Notes: generated from the sequence alone by a model not told the origin. Positions 1 to 14,100 are shown, counted from the stretch's first letter. The stretch: 23,187 nucleotides of DNA from Pelargonium nanum (GCA_036897485.1 JAYMTF010001478.1:1-23187); one strand, 5' to 3'. Numbers and translations are program-made.

Positions 1-694
1 GCCTCGCGCCGCGGCTCCAGAACGGGTTTGCGCCATTGTGCGCCTTGCGCCATAAATAACTATGTATCAAGGTAAAAGTTGCCCTTTTATGAATCCTAAT
101 GGATTTGAGGCAAATCAAAATCCAAATTATTTGTGCATCCAAACATTCAATTTGACTCAAATCCAACCTGCCAAACGAAATCAAAGAATTCAAATGAAGC
201 ATAAAGGAAAATATTTTCTCCCATAGAGCTTCATCTAAATCCTATCAAAATTGTCCCATGGTTTCTCCATCTAGTACTATTGTGGTGCACATACACAGAA
301 TATCTAAAACTAACATATAACCCTTTCTTTAACATCTACTACAAACTCTCTAAGTTGTGGATCTATAATTATTCCTTCTCCATTTATATCCCTATCTTTT
401 CTGGTATAACAAAGGTTAAAATTTGCATTTTCTATTGTCTCCTACCATGTACCCGCTTAGTTTCTTGAAAGCAAATAATGTTAATTTACATCTAATCATT
501 GTGTAGATTTCTTTTCCGTCTAACCATAGTGTCTACCGGTCCTCTTAATCTACTTGTACTAAAAATGTATTTATATTTATGAATCGTTAGAAAAAATGAA
601 CCAAAGTTTTGCAGACATCAAAAAGGTGGAACACATTTTTCAGTGAACACTATATGATGCAGATGGCAGCATTAAAATTAGTAAAATATCTTAC
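1..694 (-). other. Long intron of the F-box/LRR gene, possibly with transposon remnant
   Basis: No exon of the F-box/LRR gene could be recognised on the minus strand left of the donor site at 693-694, so this is read as the start of an intron of at least 694 bp that leaves the window. The first ~55 bases are unusually GC-rich, with four GCGCC motifs, against the AT-rich remainder. That suggests the edge of an inserted element, but no terminal repeat or target duplication is visible. A short plus-strand open stretch at 280-468 is low-complexity and resembles nothing I know. Confidence 0.5.
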
Positions 695-1871
695 CTTACA
701 ACCACTTAAATTCAAATCCACTACATGCCTGCAGTTCTTCACCAGATGATTGATACCTATATCAGTTACCCTGGAATAAAATATACATTTAAATTTTATT
801 TCCATCAATGAATAGCTCTAAAAGAGTCTTAATTAATGCTTCCCCATGGTTCATACCTCACATTCCAATAAATAGAGAAGACCTTCAGTTTGGGACTAGA
901 GCTGGTTAAAGCTTCAACCCCTTTGTCAGAGATCTTCTGGCAACCATTCAGATTTAAAGACTCCAAATTTTGAAGAGATTCCGCGGACTGGTAAATGAAT
1001 ACAAAAAAAATTCCACCTCAGAAAACAAAAAAGTTACTTGTTAAAACATTACTATCATCATCTTTCAACACTCCCTACTACTCGCTTTCTACAATAAAAA
1101 TTACCAAATTCTTCAGTGTGATGAATAAGACACAATTTTGTGTTGAAGTTGAAAACATTACCTTACTAACAAGGAGCTCTAGATGTTTGTCGTCAATATC
1201 TTGTGCAAATTCAAGGTTTAGCTGCTTCAAATGCCTATATCTTGACTACAGGAAGAAGAAAAATAAATTCATCATATATTCGGTACACTATCAGTTGGCA
1301 AGGAAATGAGCAAAATTGAGCATCACTATTCGCTTGTCTCCTGTACCGAAAGACATTATTCCGACACCATGTTCATTTAAGTTCATGCATAAAGATAATG
1401 ATATCAATTAAACGGAACCATTCCCAATGAGCTGAAATACTCAAATATCTCCAAATCCATTAACTATTAATATTACACTAGCAATCAAACACAAACATTC
1501 CAAATCCTCCAAATTCATTTATATGTGAAAAGTTTCTAAAATGCAAGAACTAACCAGTGAAAGTGCAGCTATGAGTCTATCTCCAGCATGATTCATCTCC
1601 CGCAAATCGATAACCTTAAAATCCAACAAGAATAAACAAACAAGAGACTCAAAAAAACTGAAAATTCGTCAAGATTCAGCAGAAGACAAAAACAGAAGAA
1701 TTGTACCAGCCAGAGAGAAGCGTAGGAGACGAGAGTACGGTAAAGCCATGGGCTGACCAGTAGCAGAGAGATAAGGTCCCTCTGAGAAAGTCTCGTGCTC
1801 ACTATTCGCAAAACTCTGGGCACTGTCTCTCTCCCCCAAGTTTCTTCCTCTTCGGCTTCTCTTTCTCCCAT
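695..1871 (-). CDS. F-box/LRR protein, 5' part (partial, runs off the left edge)
   Basis: This is probably the substrate-recognition subunit of an SCF ubiquitin ligase. The ATG is at 1871-1869. Five exons join in frame: 1871-1707, 1614-1555, 1245-1162, 987-857 and 770-695, all with GT...AG introns. Exon 1 (55 residues) has an acidic start, then an F-box-like helix region at residues ~12-50 (TVPRVL, LISLLLVSPWLYRTL, ending SLW). Exons 3-5 encode leucine-rich repeats of the cysteine-containing type: LKQLNLEFAQDIDD, LESLNLNGCQKISDKG, VVDLNLSGCK. From memory the order and spacing match Arabidopsis At3g58530, which has more LRRs after this point, so the C-terminal half is missing only because the window ends. 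The open frame continues upstream of the ATG, but only from a TTG, so 1871 is the first ATG. It is head to head with the PORR pseudogene. Confidence 0.85.
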
Positions 1872-2151
1872 TTTTTTCTCAGGCAAAAAGACAAACAGCT
1901 TGTGTGCTCTCTCTCTCTCAAGGACTCGAATTTCAGGGACTTTTAGCGTCAGAGAAGTCACAAGGCTCAGGCCCAATAGCAGAAAGAGAACCAGACCAAA
2001 ATGGGCCTAGATTGCGATTTCACATAGCGATCCTGGGGCTGGGAGTGATGACGAGAGGATTTTAGACAAGTGGAGTTTCGAGACACAGACTATCCTGTGA
2101 AGCATTTTATCGAACACCTGGTGGGTATTTTCGTTCTTCACGCTCACGCCC
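1872..2151. promoter_or_regulatory. Short head-to-head promoter region between F-box/LRR gene and PORR locus
   Basis: Only 280 bp separate the F-box ATG (1871, minus) from the PORR start codon (2152, plus), so both promoters must share this stretch. Two site-II-type TGGGCC motifs lie here in opposite orientations: GGCCCA at 1970-1975 and TGGGCC at 2002-2007. Such motifs are TCP-binding elements common in plant housekeeping and organelle-protein genes. A CT-rich stretch at 1826-1920 would be 5' leader of the F-box gene. No convincing TATA box was seen. The regulatory role is inference. Confidence 0.5.
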
Positions 2152-3234
2152 ATGAACCTGATAGCCAAATGGACCATTTTCTCAGTGCTAAAGCAACAAA
2201 CCAGGTTCAATGTCACCACCAAGCATCTCCACCAGCACAATCAGTGTCGAGGCATAGTCAAGGTTCGGCTCAAATGAGTGAAAAACAGAGGCCTCGATCA
2301 AATTCTTCGCCGTGTGGCTGAAGCCACATCCGGTTCAATCGATTCGAAGGTATTCGAATCTACCCTTTTTTCTATTACCGGACATTGTTCGCAAGAACAA
2401 AATGTTCACCAGAATTGTGAGACTGACATGTCGAAAGGCTGGTCTTTACCGATTCAAACGATTATTCCCTAGATAATTTTGCGAAAACGTTGATTTCCAA
2501 GTACCCAGATCATTTTCAGCTCGTTAACGCCGCAAATGGTGTGGCATGTTTAAGACTAACACAGTGGATTGAGGAATTTGCGGTTTCTGCTCTGCAGAGG
2601 AGTCAAGAGATTGAGGTTGAGAGTGGTGAGGTGGTTGATGAGTATAGGCAAATGGCAATGCAAGATGGGGCACACATCATTGACATTTCCTTTAAATTTT
2701 CCAAATATTTCTCTAGCATAATGAGTTTTAGAAGAAGGTGAGGGCATGGATGAATGAGTTTTAGAAGTTGCCAGATATTTCCTTATATGAAGATTCAATG
2801 CATATTGATCTAAGCAGTGAAGTTTTGGAGAGACAGGGTTGTTGGAGTTTTGCATGGGATATTGAGTTTGGCTCTTTACAAGAAGGGTAAGAGGAATTAT
2901 TTGAGGGAGGTGAGGGAGGAATTGAATCTTCCACTCAAGTTACTCGGATTTTTGCTTGGTATCCCGGGAATTTCTACCTCAATTTGACTACTACGGTAGC
3001 TCTAAAGGAAGGTTACCGGCAAGGAATGCTGGTAGATTTACATCCTCCTGTTCGTCATATAGAGAAGTTCTCTAGTGTAATGAGGACAGGGCTTCTTTAT
3101 CGGTCTAAAGTTGTAGACATGTTATCTCATCGGGACACCTTGCTTAATGGCACGAAGGGTGAAAGGGGAGAAGAAGAATCTGAGGAAGACTATGAACCAG
3201 ATGATGAATGCCCCAGAGAGATTGATGAAGAATA
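2152..3234 (+). pseudogene. PORR-domain (plant organelle RNA recognition) protein, decayed
   Basis: Intact relatives are intronless mitochondrial or plastid RNA-binding factors that promote group II intron splicing. The frame opens at ATG 2152 with a basic, acid-free, transit-peptide-like stretch of 41 codons, then meets TGA at 2275-2277 just before VKNRGLDQIL. The family normally has W-V-K-x-R there, so a TGG has become TGA. Homology then continues in shifting frames: RKAGLYRFKRLFP (~2430-2468), DNFAKTLISKYPDHFQLV through LRLTQWIEEFAVS (~2471-2738), VRAWMNEF-stop-KLPDISLYED with TAG at 2762-2764 in place of a family W/Q, VVGVLHGILSLALYKKGKR (~2838-2945), and FAWYPGNFYL...VALKEGYRQG (~2948-3234) with an acidic tail. 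I count two nonsense codons, at least four frameshifts, and a likely deletion of much of the N-terminal PORR region around 2330-2400. From memory the position matches Arabidopsis At3g58520. Confidence 0.8.
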
Positions 3235-4699
3235 AATACTATTGATCCACAGAAAAGCTAGATTGCAACTTAGTTAAAAGAACAAATCATCAGTTTTTCA
3301 AGGTAAGAAAGTCATATTAAGTATTGAAGTTCATTACTAACTCAGTTATGTTAAGTTGACTCTTACTCTAGGTTGTTATTGGAAGACAAAATATGTTTGG
3401 AGTGTAAGATTTGATATTTACCTTTCATGGAAAAAAGAAAAAGACCAAAATATTGATAGTCACCTATTCTATATAGGTTTGTTTTATTCCTATCACATTG
3501 AAAAGATTGATTATCTGCTGAGGGTTAAATTCTCTACAAATACCATTTAGACAACAAAGTAATTGAGTGCATTCCAGTTGCATAGTTCATTTACATAGCC
3601 AATTTCATATGCTATTTATGTGTACGTGAATCTGAATAGTTAAACAAACTTAGACAACCTTGTCTTTGTAGTTACTGTGAGCTTCTTGGTAAGGTAGATG
3701 TTTTTTCACGGAGATTGTATTTTAGTTTCCAAAGAGAGAGGTCTTTGTTAACCAGATGTTCTGGTTTAGAGCGACTGGTGAGAAATGATAATTTTGGTTA
3801 CGGAACCTGCATCTTGAAATTCACATTTATTAACATCATACATACCTCCTTTCACTTTGTTTTCTTAGCTATTCAGTGCACTGCTTGTATTCTAATTAAT
3901 TCCATTATCATTTCTACTTGCTCCTATCAGCTTTGAGTGGATATTGATTCCAGAATCCTTATTGCAGTCCTGCAGGCAATCAAACATTCTCTGAGACTCG
4001 GTCTCAAGCACCTAATATCGTCCCCACGACAAACCGACCCCAACCCTGCACATTGTCATGCACAGCTCGCCAAAAGAGGACCATGTATCCCTGATGTTGG
4101 AATGGGATAATGGTAAAAACAATAGTTGTTTTTTTTGTTTTAACTCTGACCTTAGCTTTAGCCCTTAAAGTATGTGATAATCTTGTGCTTTGTCCTATAT
4201 TTTGTACTGTCTCCAGGGAGAATTCTTGGATTATCTGGAACTATTGCACTTGCAGCAAGATTTGTCAAAATTTTAGTATCTATATATCATAGTCTAATTT
4301 GGAGATTTGGTTTCCCACATTTCGATAATAGTTATATATCATGGAGGCCAAGGGTTCCTCGTTTGAAAGAGGAGCAAAACATATATTCTAGTATTGTCAT
4401 GCAGACACGAAATGCACTCGTTACCAATCTTGGTTCTATGTTCGGGGTGTTCATGAATATGCACCTTTCATCCAAGAGACAAGGTAAAATTTTACTTGAA
4501 CTAAATATTGTAATGTACCTAATCTGAGTAAATCAATGAGGAATATATGGTAATAAAGATAGTTGCCTTCTAGTATTAACCTCAGTACTCAAAGAAAATA
4601 GGGGTTGAAATGAACAAATATTAAACCTCAAATGTGAAGGGACAAAAACATGCATTTATGTACTCAAGAGACGACAAATCCATCATATTAAAAGAAGTA
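3235..4699. other. Intergenic stretch between convergent PORR pseudogene and helicase gene, with exon-like islands
   Basis: No known gene was recognised here. Several plus-strand segments are bounded by plausible splice sites: a donor after 3301 (CAAG|GTAAGAAAG), a 17-bp segment 3672-3688 between TTTGTAG and GTAAG, a less AT-rich segment ~3975-4112 after CCTGCAG and before GTAAAA, and 4217-4484 (described separately). They could be remnants of a spliced 3' untranslated region of the dead PORR gene or of a non-coding transcript. The last ~150 bases before 4700 would be the 3' UTR of the helicase on the minus strand. Confidence 0.35.
4217..4484 (+). other. Unidentified exon-like open stretch
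   Basis: After ACTGTCTCCAG (ending 4216) an open frame runs without stops to GAGACAAG|GTAAAA (4484/4485), about 89 codons. The translation starts GRILGLSGTIALAARFVKIL and later contains WRPRVPRLKEEQN. Both borders look like splice sites, and the composition is more even than the flanks. I do not recognise a family. It could be an exon of a small gene, a captured gene fragment, or chance. Confidence 0.25.
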
Positions 4700-8298
<3,599 letters not shown>

Positions 8299-8300
8299 AC

Positions 8301-8746
8301 CTGCAAAGCAAAAACCTTGATCCTTCTCTCAATCCCGTCCAAAACCCTAACCCGCCAAGACAGTAGAAAGCAAAGCACAACCCCAGATCGAAATTCCTCC
8401 CACGCCTTTAGCTCTCTATAACACGCAGATCACAGCCCTGATCATCCACAAACAAGTACAAATAAAAAAACACCCAAAAAAAGCCAAAAACAAAAATACT
8501 TTTTTATACAAAAAAAATCAAACCCTTTGAAACGAACAGATCAAAGAGCAAGCAGATCATAATTAAAAAATAAAAATGCCATGATACTAAACAAAATATG
8601 ATAATCATGAAATTTTACAAGCCACACGCGATTGCTGAGAAAAAGCATGCAATGAACATGAGATTAACAATGCGCAACCTAGATTACACAGAATCGGAAA
8701 CAAAACGGAAATGAAACAGAAATGGATTAAAAAATTGAGCACCAAC
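8301..8746 (-). other. Intron in the 5' leader of the helicase gene
   Basis: On the minus strand, CTTCAG|GTTGGT at 8747/8746 is a donor and TTTGCAG|GT at 8301/8300 an acceptor lying two bases before the ATG (8298). The leader would therefore be split by a 446-bp AT-rich intron, as is frequent in plant housekeeping genes, where such introns can raise expression. A telo-box sequence (AAACCCTAA) lies at 8342-8350 near its 3' end. The splice is inferred from sequence; no transcript was available. Confidence 0.6.
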
Positions 8747-8970
8747 CTGAAGAGAATATGCTTGTCAGAATCTGAAGTAAACGCAAATTCAAAAGAAATT
8801 AAAAATCCCTAAAACAAATGGATCGGACAAAACGCGAGAAGATAGATTGGGAGAGAGATCTGCCAACAAATCTCGCCAATATCAACTCAGAATCAAACTC
8901 TCCTATGGTTTCGCTGCTCTTTTTAAAAGGCAAAGAAATTAGAAAAAATCTAAAGGAATTGGTGTCCGTA
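8747..8970 (-). promoter_or_regulatory. Leader exon and proximal promoter of the helicase gene
   Basis: The sequence upstream of the leader-intron donor should contain the untranslated first exon. A TTTTAAAA-type AT box around 8918-8926 on the minus strand is a possible TATA element, but the start site cannot be fixed from sequence alone. The CT-rich stretch at 8992-9010 lies just upstream. Confidence 0.35.
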
Positions 8971-9730
8971 CAAGTTGGGGATGGCGTGGTGGCTCTTTCT
9001 CTCTCCCTGTCAACTGTTTTTATTTACTGTTTTTATTTTTGCTGTGCTTTCTCTGTAAATGGCGCACCGTGAAATTTTCCATTTTCTTTTTGGGTAAATA
9101 ACATCTTTTTACAACTATTACTGCAATGCCAATTTACATGTGTTATTTACCATTACTATTTTTACTATACAATTTTTAGATAATAATATAATTCTGAAAA
9201 TAAATATATACCATTTTTGCTGAGCTCCTTTGAGTAAATGGTAATGTGTGATAATTGACTTGTGAGTGTAAGCACGTAATGAATTGGGTCGCATGGTCGA
9301 TGTGACGAAGGGTCACAAAAGGTTGATCCATAGAGTGTTTTGCTTAAAAAGGTTTGGTCACTAGGAACGGAGCGACCCACTAGATCTAAATGTTAACGAG
9401 GTAACACAACTCCATTTGTTGTTTATATTAAGTCAAGTATCCATTGATTTTGATTTCATGCTCTAAACTAATTAGTTAGACATGAATTTGTAACAATATA
9501 TTATAGTAAGTTACGATGCTACTCGGGGATTATAAACTCGAGTGTCACACCAACTCATCCTCAAAAACCATTCTCGTCAACAATTTATGTGTTCTAAGGA
9601 GTACTCAGCGTGAGACTCATTTTTCCATACCACATTGACCTGCTCATGTTGTGGCTATTCGAAGGTGTTTTATGGTTAAACTTCGGTAACTAGAGGAGCT
9701 CATCCAATACTTGGGTACTGAAAGACCTTA
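8971..9730. other. Intergenic, no gene seen
   Basis: AT-rich DNA between the divergent helicase and PP2A genes. The section from ~9230 on becomes less AT-rich and merges into the tandem array that follows, so it may be part of an old transposon. No coding frame with recognisable homology and no terminal repeats were found. Confidence 0.4.
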
Positions 9731-10190
9731 ATCTATAATCTGATCATCGAAGAGAACGTCGAACACCGCTCCATCGCACTATCATTACAGTCATCGAAGA
9801 AGCATAGTCTTCGCTCTCATGTCGCTCCTCAAGCTCTCATATCATGGTAGCACCTTGGCGATCATGATTCTTGATCATCGAAAAACATTGTCTTCGTTCC
9901 TATTTCGTGACATCATCTTGGTGACCAAGTTCCTCGATGATCGAAGAAGTCTCATCCTCGCTCCCATATCGTGATATTACCTCGGTGATCGTATGATTCT
10001 CAATCATAAAATAAGCTCATCCTCGCTCACGTGTCATGACATCACTATAGTTATCATGATTCTCAATCACCAAATAAAGTTCGTCGTCCCTCCCATGTTG
10101 TGGCCTCAAACTTCTATGTCACAGAATTGCCTTTGGTGATCATGATTCCCATTCATCGAACAAAACTTGTCATCGCTCTCGTGTCGAGAC
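9731..10190. repeat. Degenerate ~64-bp tandem repeat array
   Basis: Related units recur with starts near 9854, 9917, 9981, 10045 and 10131, giving intervals of 63, 64, 64 and 86. A further degenerate copy lies upstream from about 9770. Each unit has the order c-t-t-g-g-t-g-a, ATCATGATTC, ATCATCGAA-like, then a CTCGCTCCCATRTCGTGAC-like end. The 86-bp interval contains an insertion of ~22 bp. The array is decayed and more GC-rich than its flanks. It is likely part of a transposable-element non-coding region or an old minisatellite. Confidence 0.7.
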
Positions 10191-10524
10191 CTTGTACCCC
10201 ATGTAGCAACATTGGTGTCTTGGCTGACGACATACTCTTGTCTTCGCTTAACGACACTCTTATCCAATATCAGAGAAGTACTTCAGATATCAAACTTAGA
10301 ACATTTATGACAAATTCCTAACACATGGACAATAAGACAACACACTCTAGTGTGCTCATTTGACCCGTATCAGAATATCGCATAAAGTTATTTAGTATAT
10401 ATTGAGTATATTACCCCCATATCTATAACAATACAAGAGAAAATCAACATTATCAAGTAATTTTTCCTTAAATTCAAAAAATAAATAAATTAGAAGACCC
10501 GTTTTAAGACTAATGAAGTAACCT
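10191..10524. other. Intergenic, no gene seen
   Basis: AT-rich sequence between the tandem array and the foldback element. No recognisable coding or structural signal was found. Confidence 0.4.
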
Positions 10525-10533
10525 GTTTTGATA

Positions 10534-10863
10534 GGAAAAAGGTCTAAAATGGTCCCTGAACTATCCAGTTCGTGCCATTTTGGTACCTGAACTATCAAAC
10601 GTGTTATTTCATTCCAAAAGATATGCAAAAGAGCAAAGTTCCAAAAAATTGAGCCCCGTCAGGACATTCCGTCAAAACCACTAACGGAACTGTTAAATTT
10701 TCATTAAAAATTATTTTTTTTTCAGTAATTTGACGGAATGTCCTGACGGGGCTCAATTTTTAGAAACGTTTGGACTATCTTTTGAACTGGAATAAAATAT
10801 TTAATAATTTAGGACCAAAATGACACGATCTGTATAGGTCAAAACCATTTTGACCCTTTTACC
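10534..10863. mobile_element. Foldback MITE, Mutator-like, with 9-bp target duplication
   Basis: The 330-bp element is almost a complete inverted repeat. The outer ends pair as GGAAAAAGGTCTAAAATGG and, read inverted from the right end, GGTAAAAGGGTCAAAATGG, with pairing continuing inward for ~80 bp. The inner arms 10645-10676 and 10729-10760 are perfect 32-bp inverted copies around a T-rich loop. Flanking bases GTTTTGATA (10525-10533) and GTTTTGAAA (10864-10872) match at 8 of 9 positions, as expected for the 9-bp target duplication of Mutator-type transposition. It encodes no protein, so it is non-autonomous. It lies about 290 bp upstream of the PP2A start codon. Confidence 0.85.
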
Positions 10864-10872
10864 GTTTTGAAA

Positions 10873-11150
10873 CCTCAGTTAGTAGCCATTCCGGAGGCCG
10901 ACCCAACTGATTCGTTAGTCTTGGAGAGGTTAAAGCCAGCGGCTCAGCGGTTCATTTGACAAAAAGAAAAAGGCGTACGCCCACTCGCTGGATCGCTTCA
11001 CGCGCCTCTCCCATTTCTCTTCGTTTTTCGTCCACTGCAAGAAGAAGAAGCAGAGTGTGAAGACAGGGCAGGGCAGGGCTCAATCTAGGTCAGGGATATC
11101 CCTAATCCGGATATCGCTCTTCTGGTTTGCATCCAGAGAAGAGAAGCAAG
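10873..11150 (+). promoter_or_regulatory. PP2A proximal promoter and 5' leader
   Basis: The sequence between the MITE and the PP2A ATG is less AT-rich than the surroundings and has no upstream ATG close to the start codon. A GCCGAC core (DRE/CRT-like) occurs at 10898-10903. A short inverted pair GATATCC/GGATATC at ~11095-11115 could form a small leader hairpin. The transcription start cannot be fixed from sequence. Confidence 0.4.
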
Positions 11151-14100
11151 ATGGGTGCCGACTCATTATCGTCGCATTCAAAAACCGATCTCGACGAACA
11201 GATCTCACAGCTTATGCAGTGCAAGCCCCTCTCAGAGCAACAGGTTTTTTTTTTTTTTTTTTTTCATTTATAGTTTAGATATTGTGTTTGTTTGGTTTCC
11301 GAGAAACTGCGAGAATAGAATGTACCGAGTAAATGCTGAAAATTTAATTGTCCCGAGAGAATGATTTTCATGGGGTCGGAAAGATCCGTACTTGTGTTAA
11401 GTAAGAGTTTGTTCTGATCTGTGATTTGTACTGGAATTGAATCCACTATATGAATGTGAAGCATTGTGTTTTGTTTGTTTTGATCTATTGAGAAATTATT
11501 AGGGCAAAGAGAGAGAATTTGAAGCGCAAAAATTAATACCACAGCCACACTGTTCTGAAGGAACACCCAATTATTGTTTTTCGATTATTCCTAAGTCTGA
11601 ATGCAGAAATCCCGACTCCCGAGAAATGTTATGAGAAGGAATACCGTTTCAGGTGTCAAATGGTGCCGTATTTATAATGTGCAATGAGATTTCAAAACTT
11701 ACTTGCTTAATAAGATGATGGAGATTGAATTTGAGCACTGATTGAGCACTGATATGATACGTCCCTCTAAAATTGATCATCTGTCAGAGAAAATGCCTGC
11801 CCGAGTAAATGTCTTGGCCTTGTGAAAATATTTGGCTAATGTTCAAAGCATTATACATTAGAACCTTATTCCCATGTCAGTAGAATTTCATTCAAGAAAG
11901 CTTCATGTCAAGGAACCCAACTCGCAAACCATTATGTCACGAGGAAGGGTCGTGAAACATAGTACCTTGTACCTTGAGAAACAAATTTCTAAAAATAAGC
12001 TTAATTAGAAATTGATGCTAATTTTTCATATTTATTATTGAGAACTCTTAAGAATCTAGAATGTTTGTTGATTTGGTCAGTGGCCAGCAGAACTAACATT
12101 GTCATAATGTTATGCATATTAAGTTAATCTTTTGGAGGATATTTTTCTTCATTTTGGAATGCTACAATCCTGTTTGTTGCTACCTTCCCTTGTCTCATAC
12201 TCTCATTCTTTCTGATATTGCCTATTTTGCTTTTCTGTAGGTTAGAGCATTATGTGAGAAGGCCAAGGAGGTATTAATGCAAGAAAGCAATGTCCAGGTA
12301 CAACCCTTTGCCCGCGATTAACAATTTTGTCACTGTTATTTAATCAACATCTTCTTGTTTACGTATCATATGAGTCCTAATTGTGTTACTGTTTTATGTA
12401 CAGTGTGCATCTTCACTCACTTTATTTCTTAAATAAAAATCTGTTAATTAAGGTCGTGAATACATTGGTTTGGTGTGGGAAAATACCCATGTAGATTACT
12501 AAATTGGTCTAGACTGACAATAATTCTTAATGTCATATGTACTACTTAATTAGTGGGAAAGGTAATATGTGCTTGAAATGATGCAGCTTAGCAGTTGTTG
12601 CTAACTATGTTCCATTTTTACCATGAGGAAAGGATTATGTAAATTAAAAGATGAAAGCTTTGCTGAAAGCATCTTGTCTTGGTAATTAGTTACTCTGCTT
12701 CCGGTGGCCTTTAGACTGCTTATTTTAACACCTGCGCTTTTTAAATGTCAAATTTTATATAGTGATAAAACATTAATTTTTCTTCCTCTGTAACAGCCTG
12801 TGAAAAGCCCTGTAACGATTTGTGGTGATATTCATGGACAGTTTCATGATCTTGCAGAACTTTTTCGAATTGGAGGAAAGGTATCCATTTCTAGCTTTTA
12901 CCTTCTTCTTTTTTGTATTCATTCTCCTCTTTCAGCTGAGGAATATCTAATTAAACTAACTGAGACCTGCTTGAAGAAATGCTTTTGGAGATTGACGTGC
13001 TCCAGAGTTATCATAGGAATAATTTAGCTACCTTGTATGATTTTTTTTAGTATAGTTTGTTCAGATTGTGCTGCTTATGTTACTTTATGTGTGTGTGTGT
13101 GGAGAAATTACTAGTTTATATTAGATTGTCTCCTCTACTTTTGTGTTCCAAATTGCTGCTTCATTGATCTTCATTAATCATCTATCTACTTTATCTTAAT
13201 AATTGACAAACCAGTTGAACAACTTGAACCTCAAATATAATTATAGCTGTAGACCTGTGCTAGTTGCAGTTTTTGTTGTGTCATCACATGCTTGTCGCCA
13301 CCATACTGTAATGCTTACCTTGGTTCCTTAAGTTTCTTTCCTGGAATCTCATAAAGATCTGATATGTCAAACTCACTGCATATACTAGGAACAACTTAAT
13401 TTTATCTAATTTTATATCCCTTTTTATGTATGCAAAGAATTCGTTGTGCACAATTTAAAGGTTTTAGTCCTCTTCCTAAAATAAATTTCCACTTTTATAT
13501 AACATGTTTTATTTTTCATTCTGTTGATATCTTGTGAAAATTTGTTCATTTCGGTTCATATTTGAATCTTATGAGACTTCTTCTTCACATTGACAGTGTC
13601 CAGATACCAATTACTTGTTTATGGGAGATTACGTGGACCGTGGATATTATTCTGTTGAAACTGTAACGGTATGTAAGTTGAATATATCTAGCTTTTCTTT
13701 TAATCATGTTATGAAAATATATCAGCATAGAGTGGATAAAAGTATCAATATAAGCAGACTGCTAGTTTTAGTTAGCTACTCCCCGAGCTCCCCAGCACGT
13801 GATTTTAAGTTCTTGAAATTTGATATGAAGTACACTGTTCATGCTCGAGAGCACAATTTCATACTGATTTTGATACTCCTTAAAATTTAGATTTGCCTTG
13901 TTTATGTCTACAATGTATTATGAATAAGAGTATCATTGTGAAGTTACTGAAGTGCATATACAAGCTTTCTATTTTTAATTGTGAAGGGAGCTGAAATCAA
14001 GGAATGATGATGAGAATGTTATTCCCGTTCTTTTTTATTTTTAACAATTTTGCGTTTGCTATATAATCGCTTAGGAACGGAAACCTCTACTCTTTGGAGG

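Noticed and set aside
1593..1976. Longer N-terminus for the F-box protein from position 1976
   Set aside because: The frame is open upstream but begins at TTG, not ATG. The acidic start at ATG 1871 agrees with the family.
2070..2321. Overlapping plus-strand reading frame across the start of the PORR locus
   Set aside because: PORR homology and the basic presequence lie in the frame starting at ATG 2152. This frame has no recognisable homology.
2152..3234. PORR gene being functional with introns that skip the lesions
   Set aside because: No GT...AG pairs remove the stops while keeping the homologous blocks. The nonsense codons sit exactly at conserved Trp/Gln positions, and relatives are intronless.
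9731..10190. CRISPR-like array
   Set aside because: Units are head-to-tail and degenerate without distinct spacers, and the DNA is clearly eukaryotic.
10100..10321. 73-codon plus-strand frame in the tandem array
   Set aside because: It overlaps degenerate repeat units, shows no homology and has a low-complexity origin.
10392..10628. Minus-strand frame reaching into the MITE
   Set aside because: It crosses the element boundary and part of the hairpin, so it is a chance open frame.
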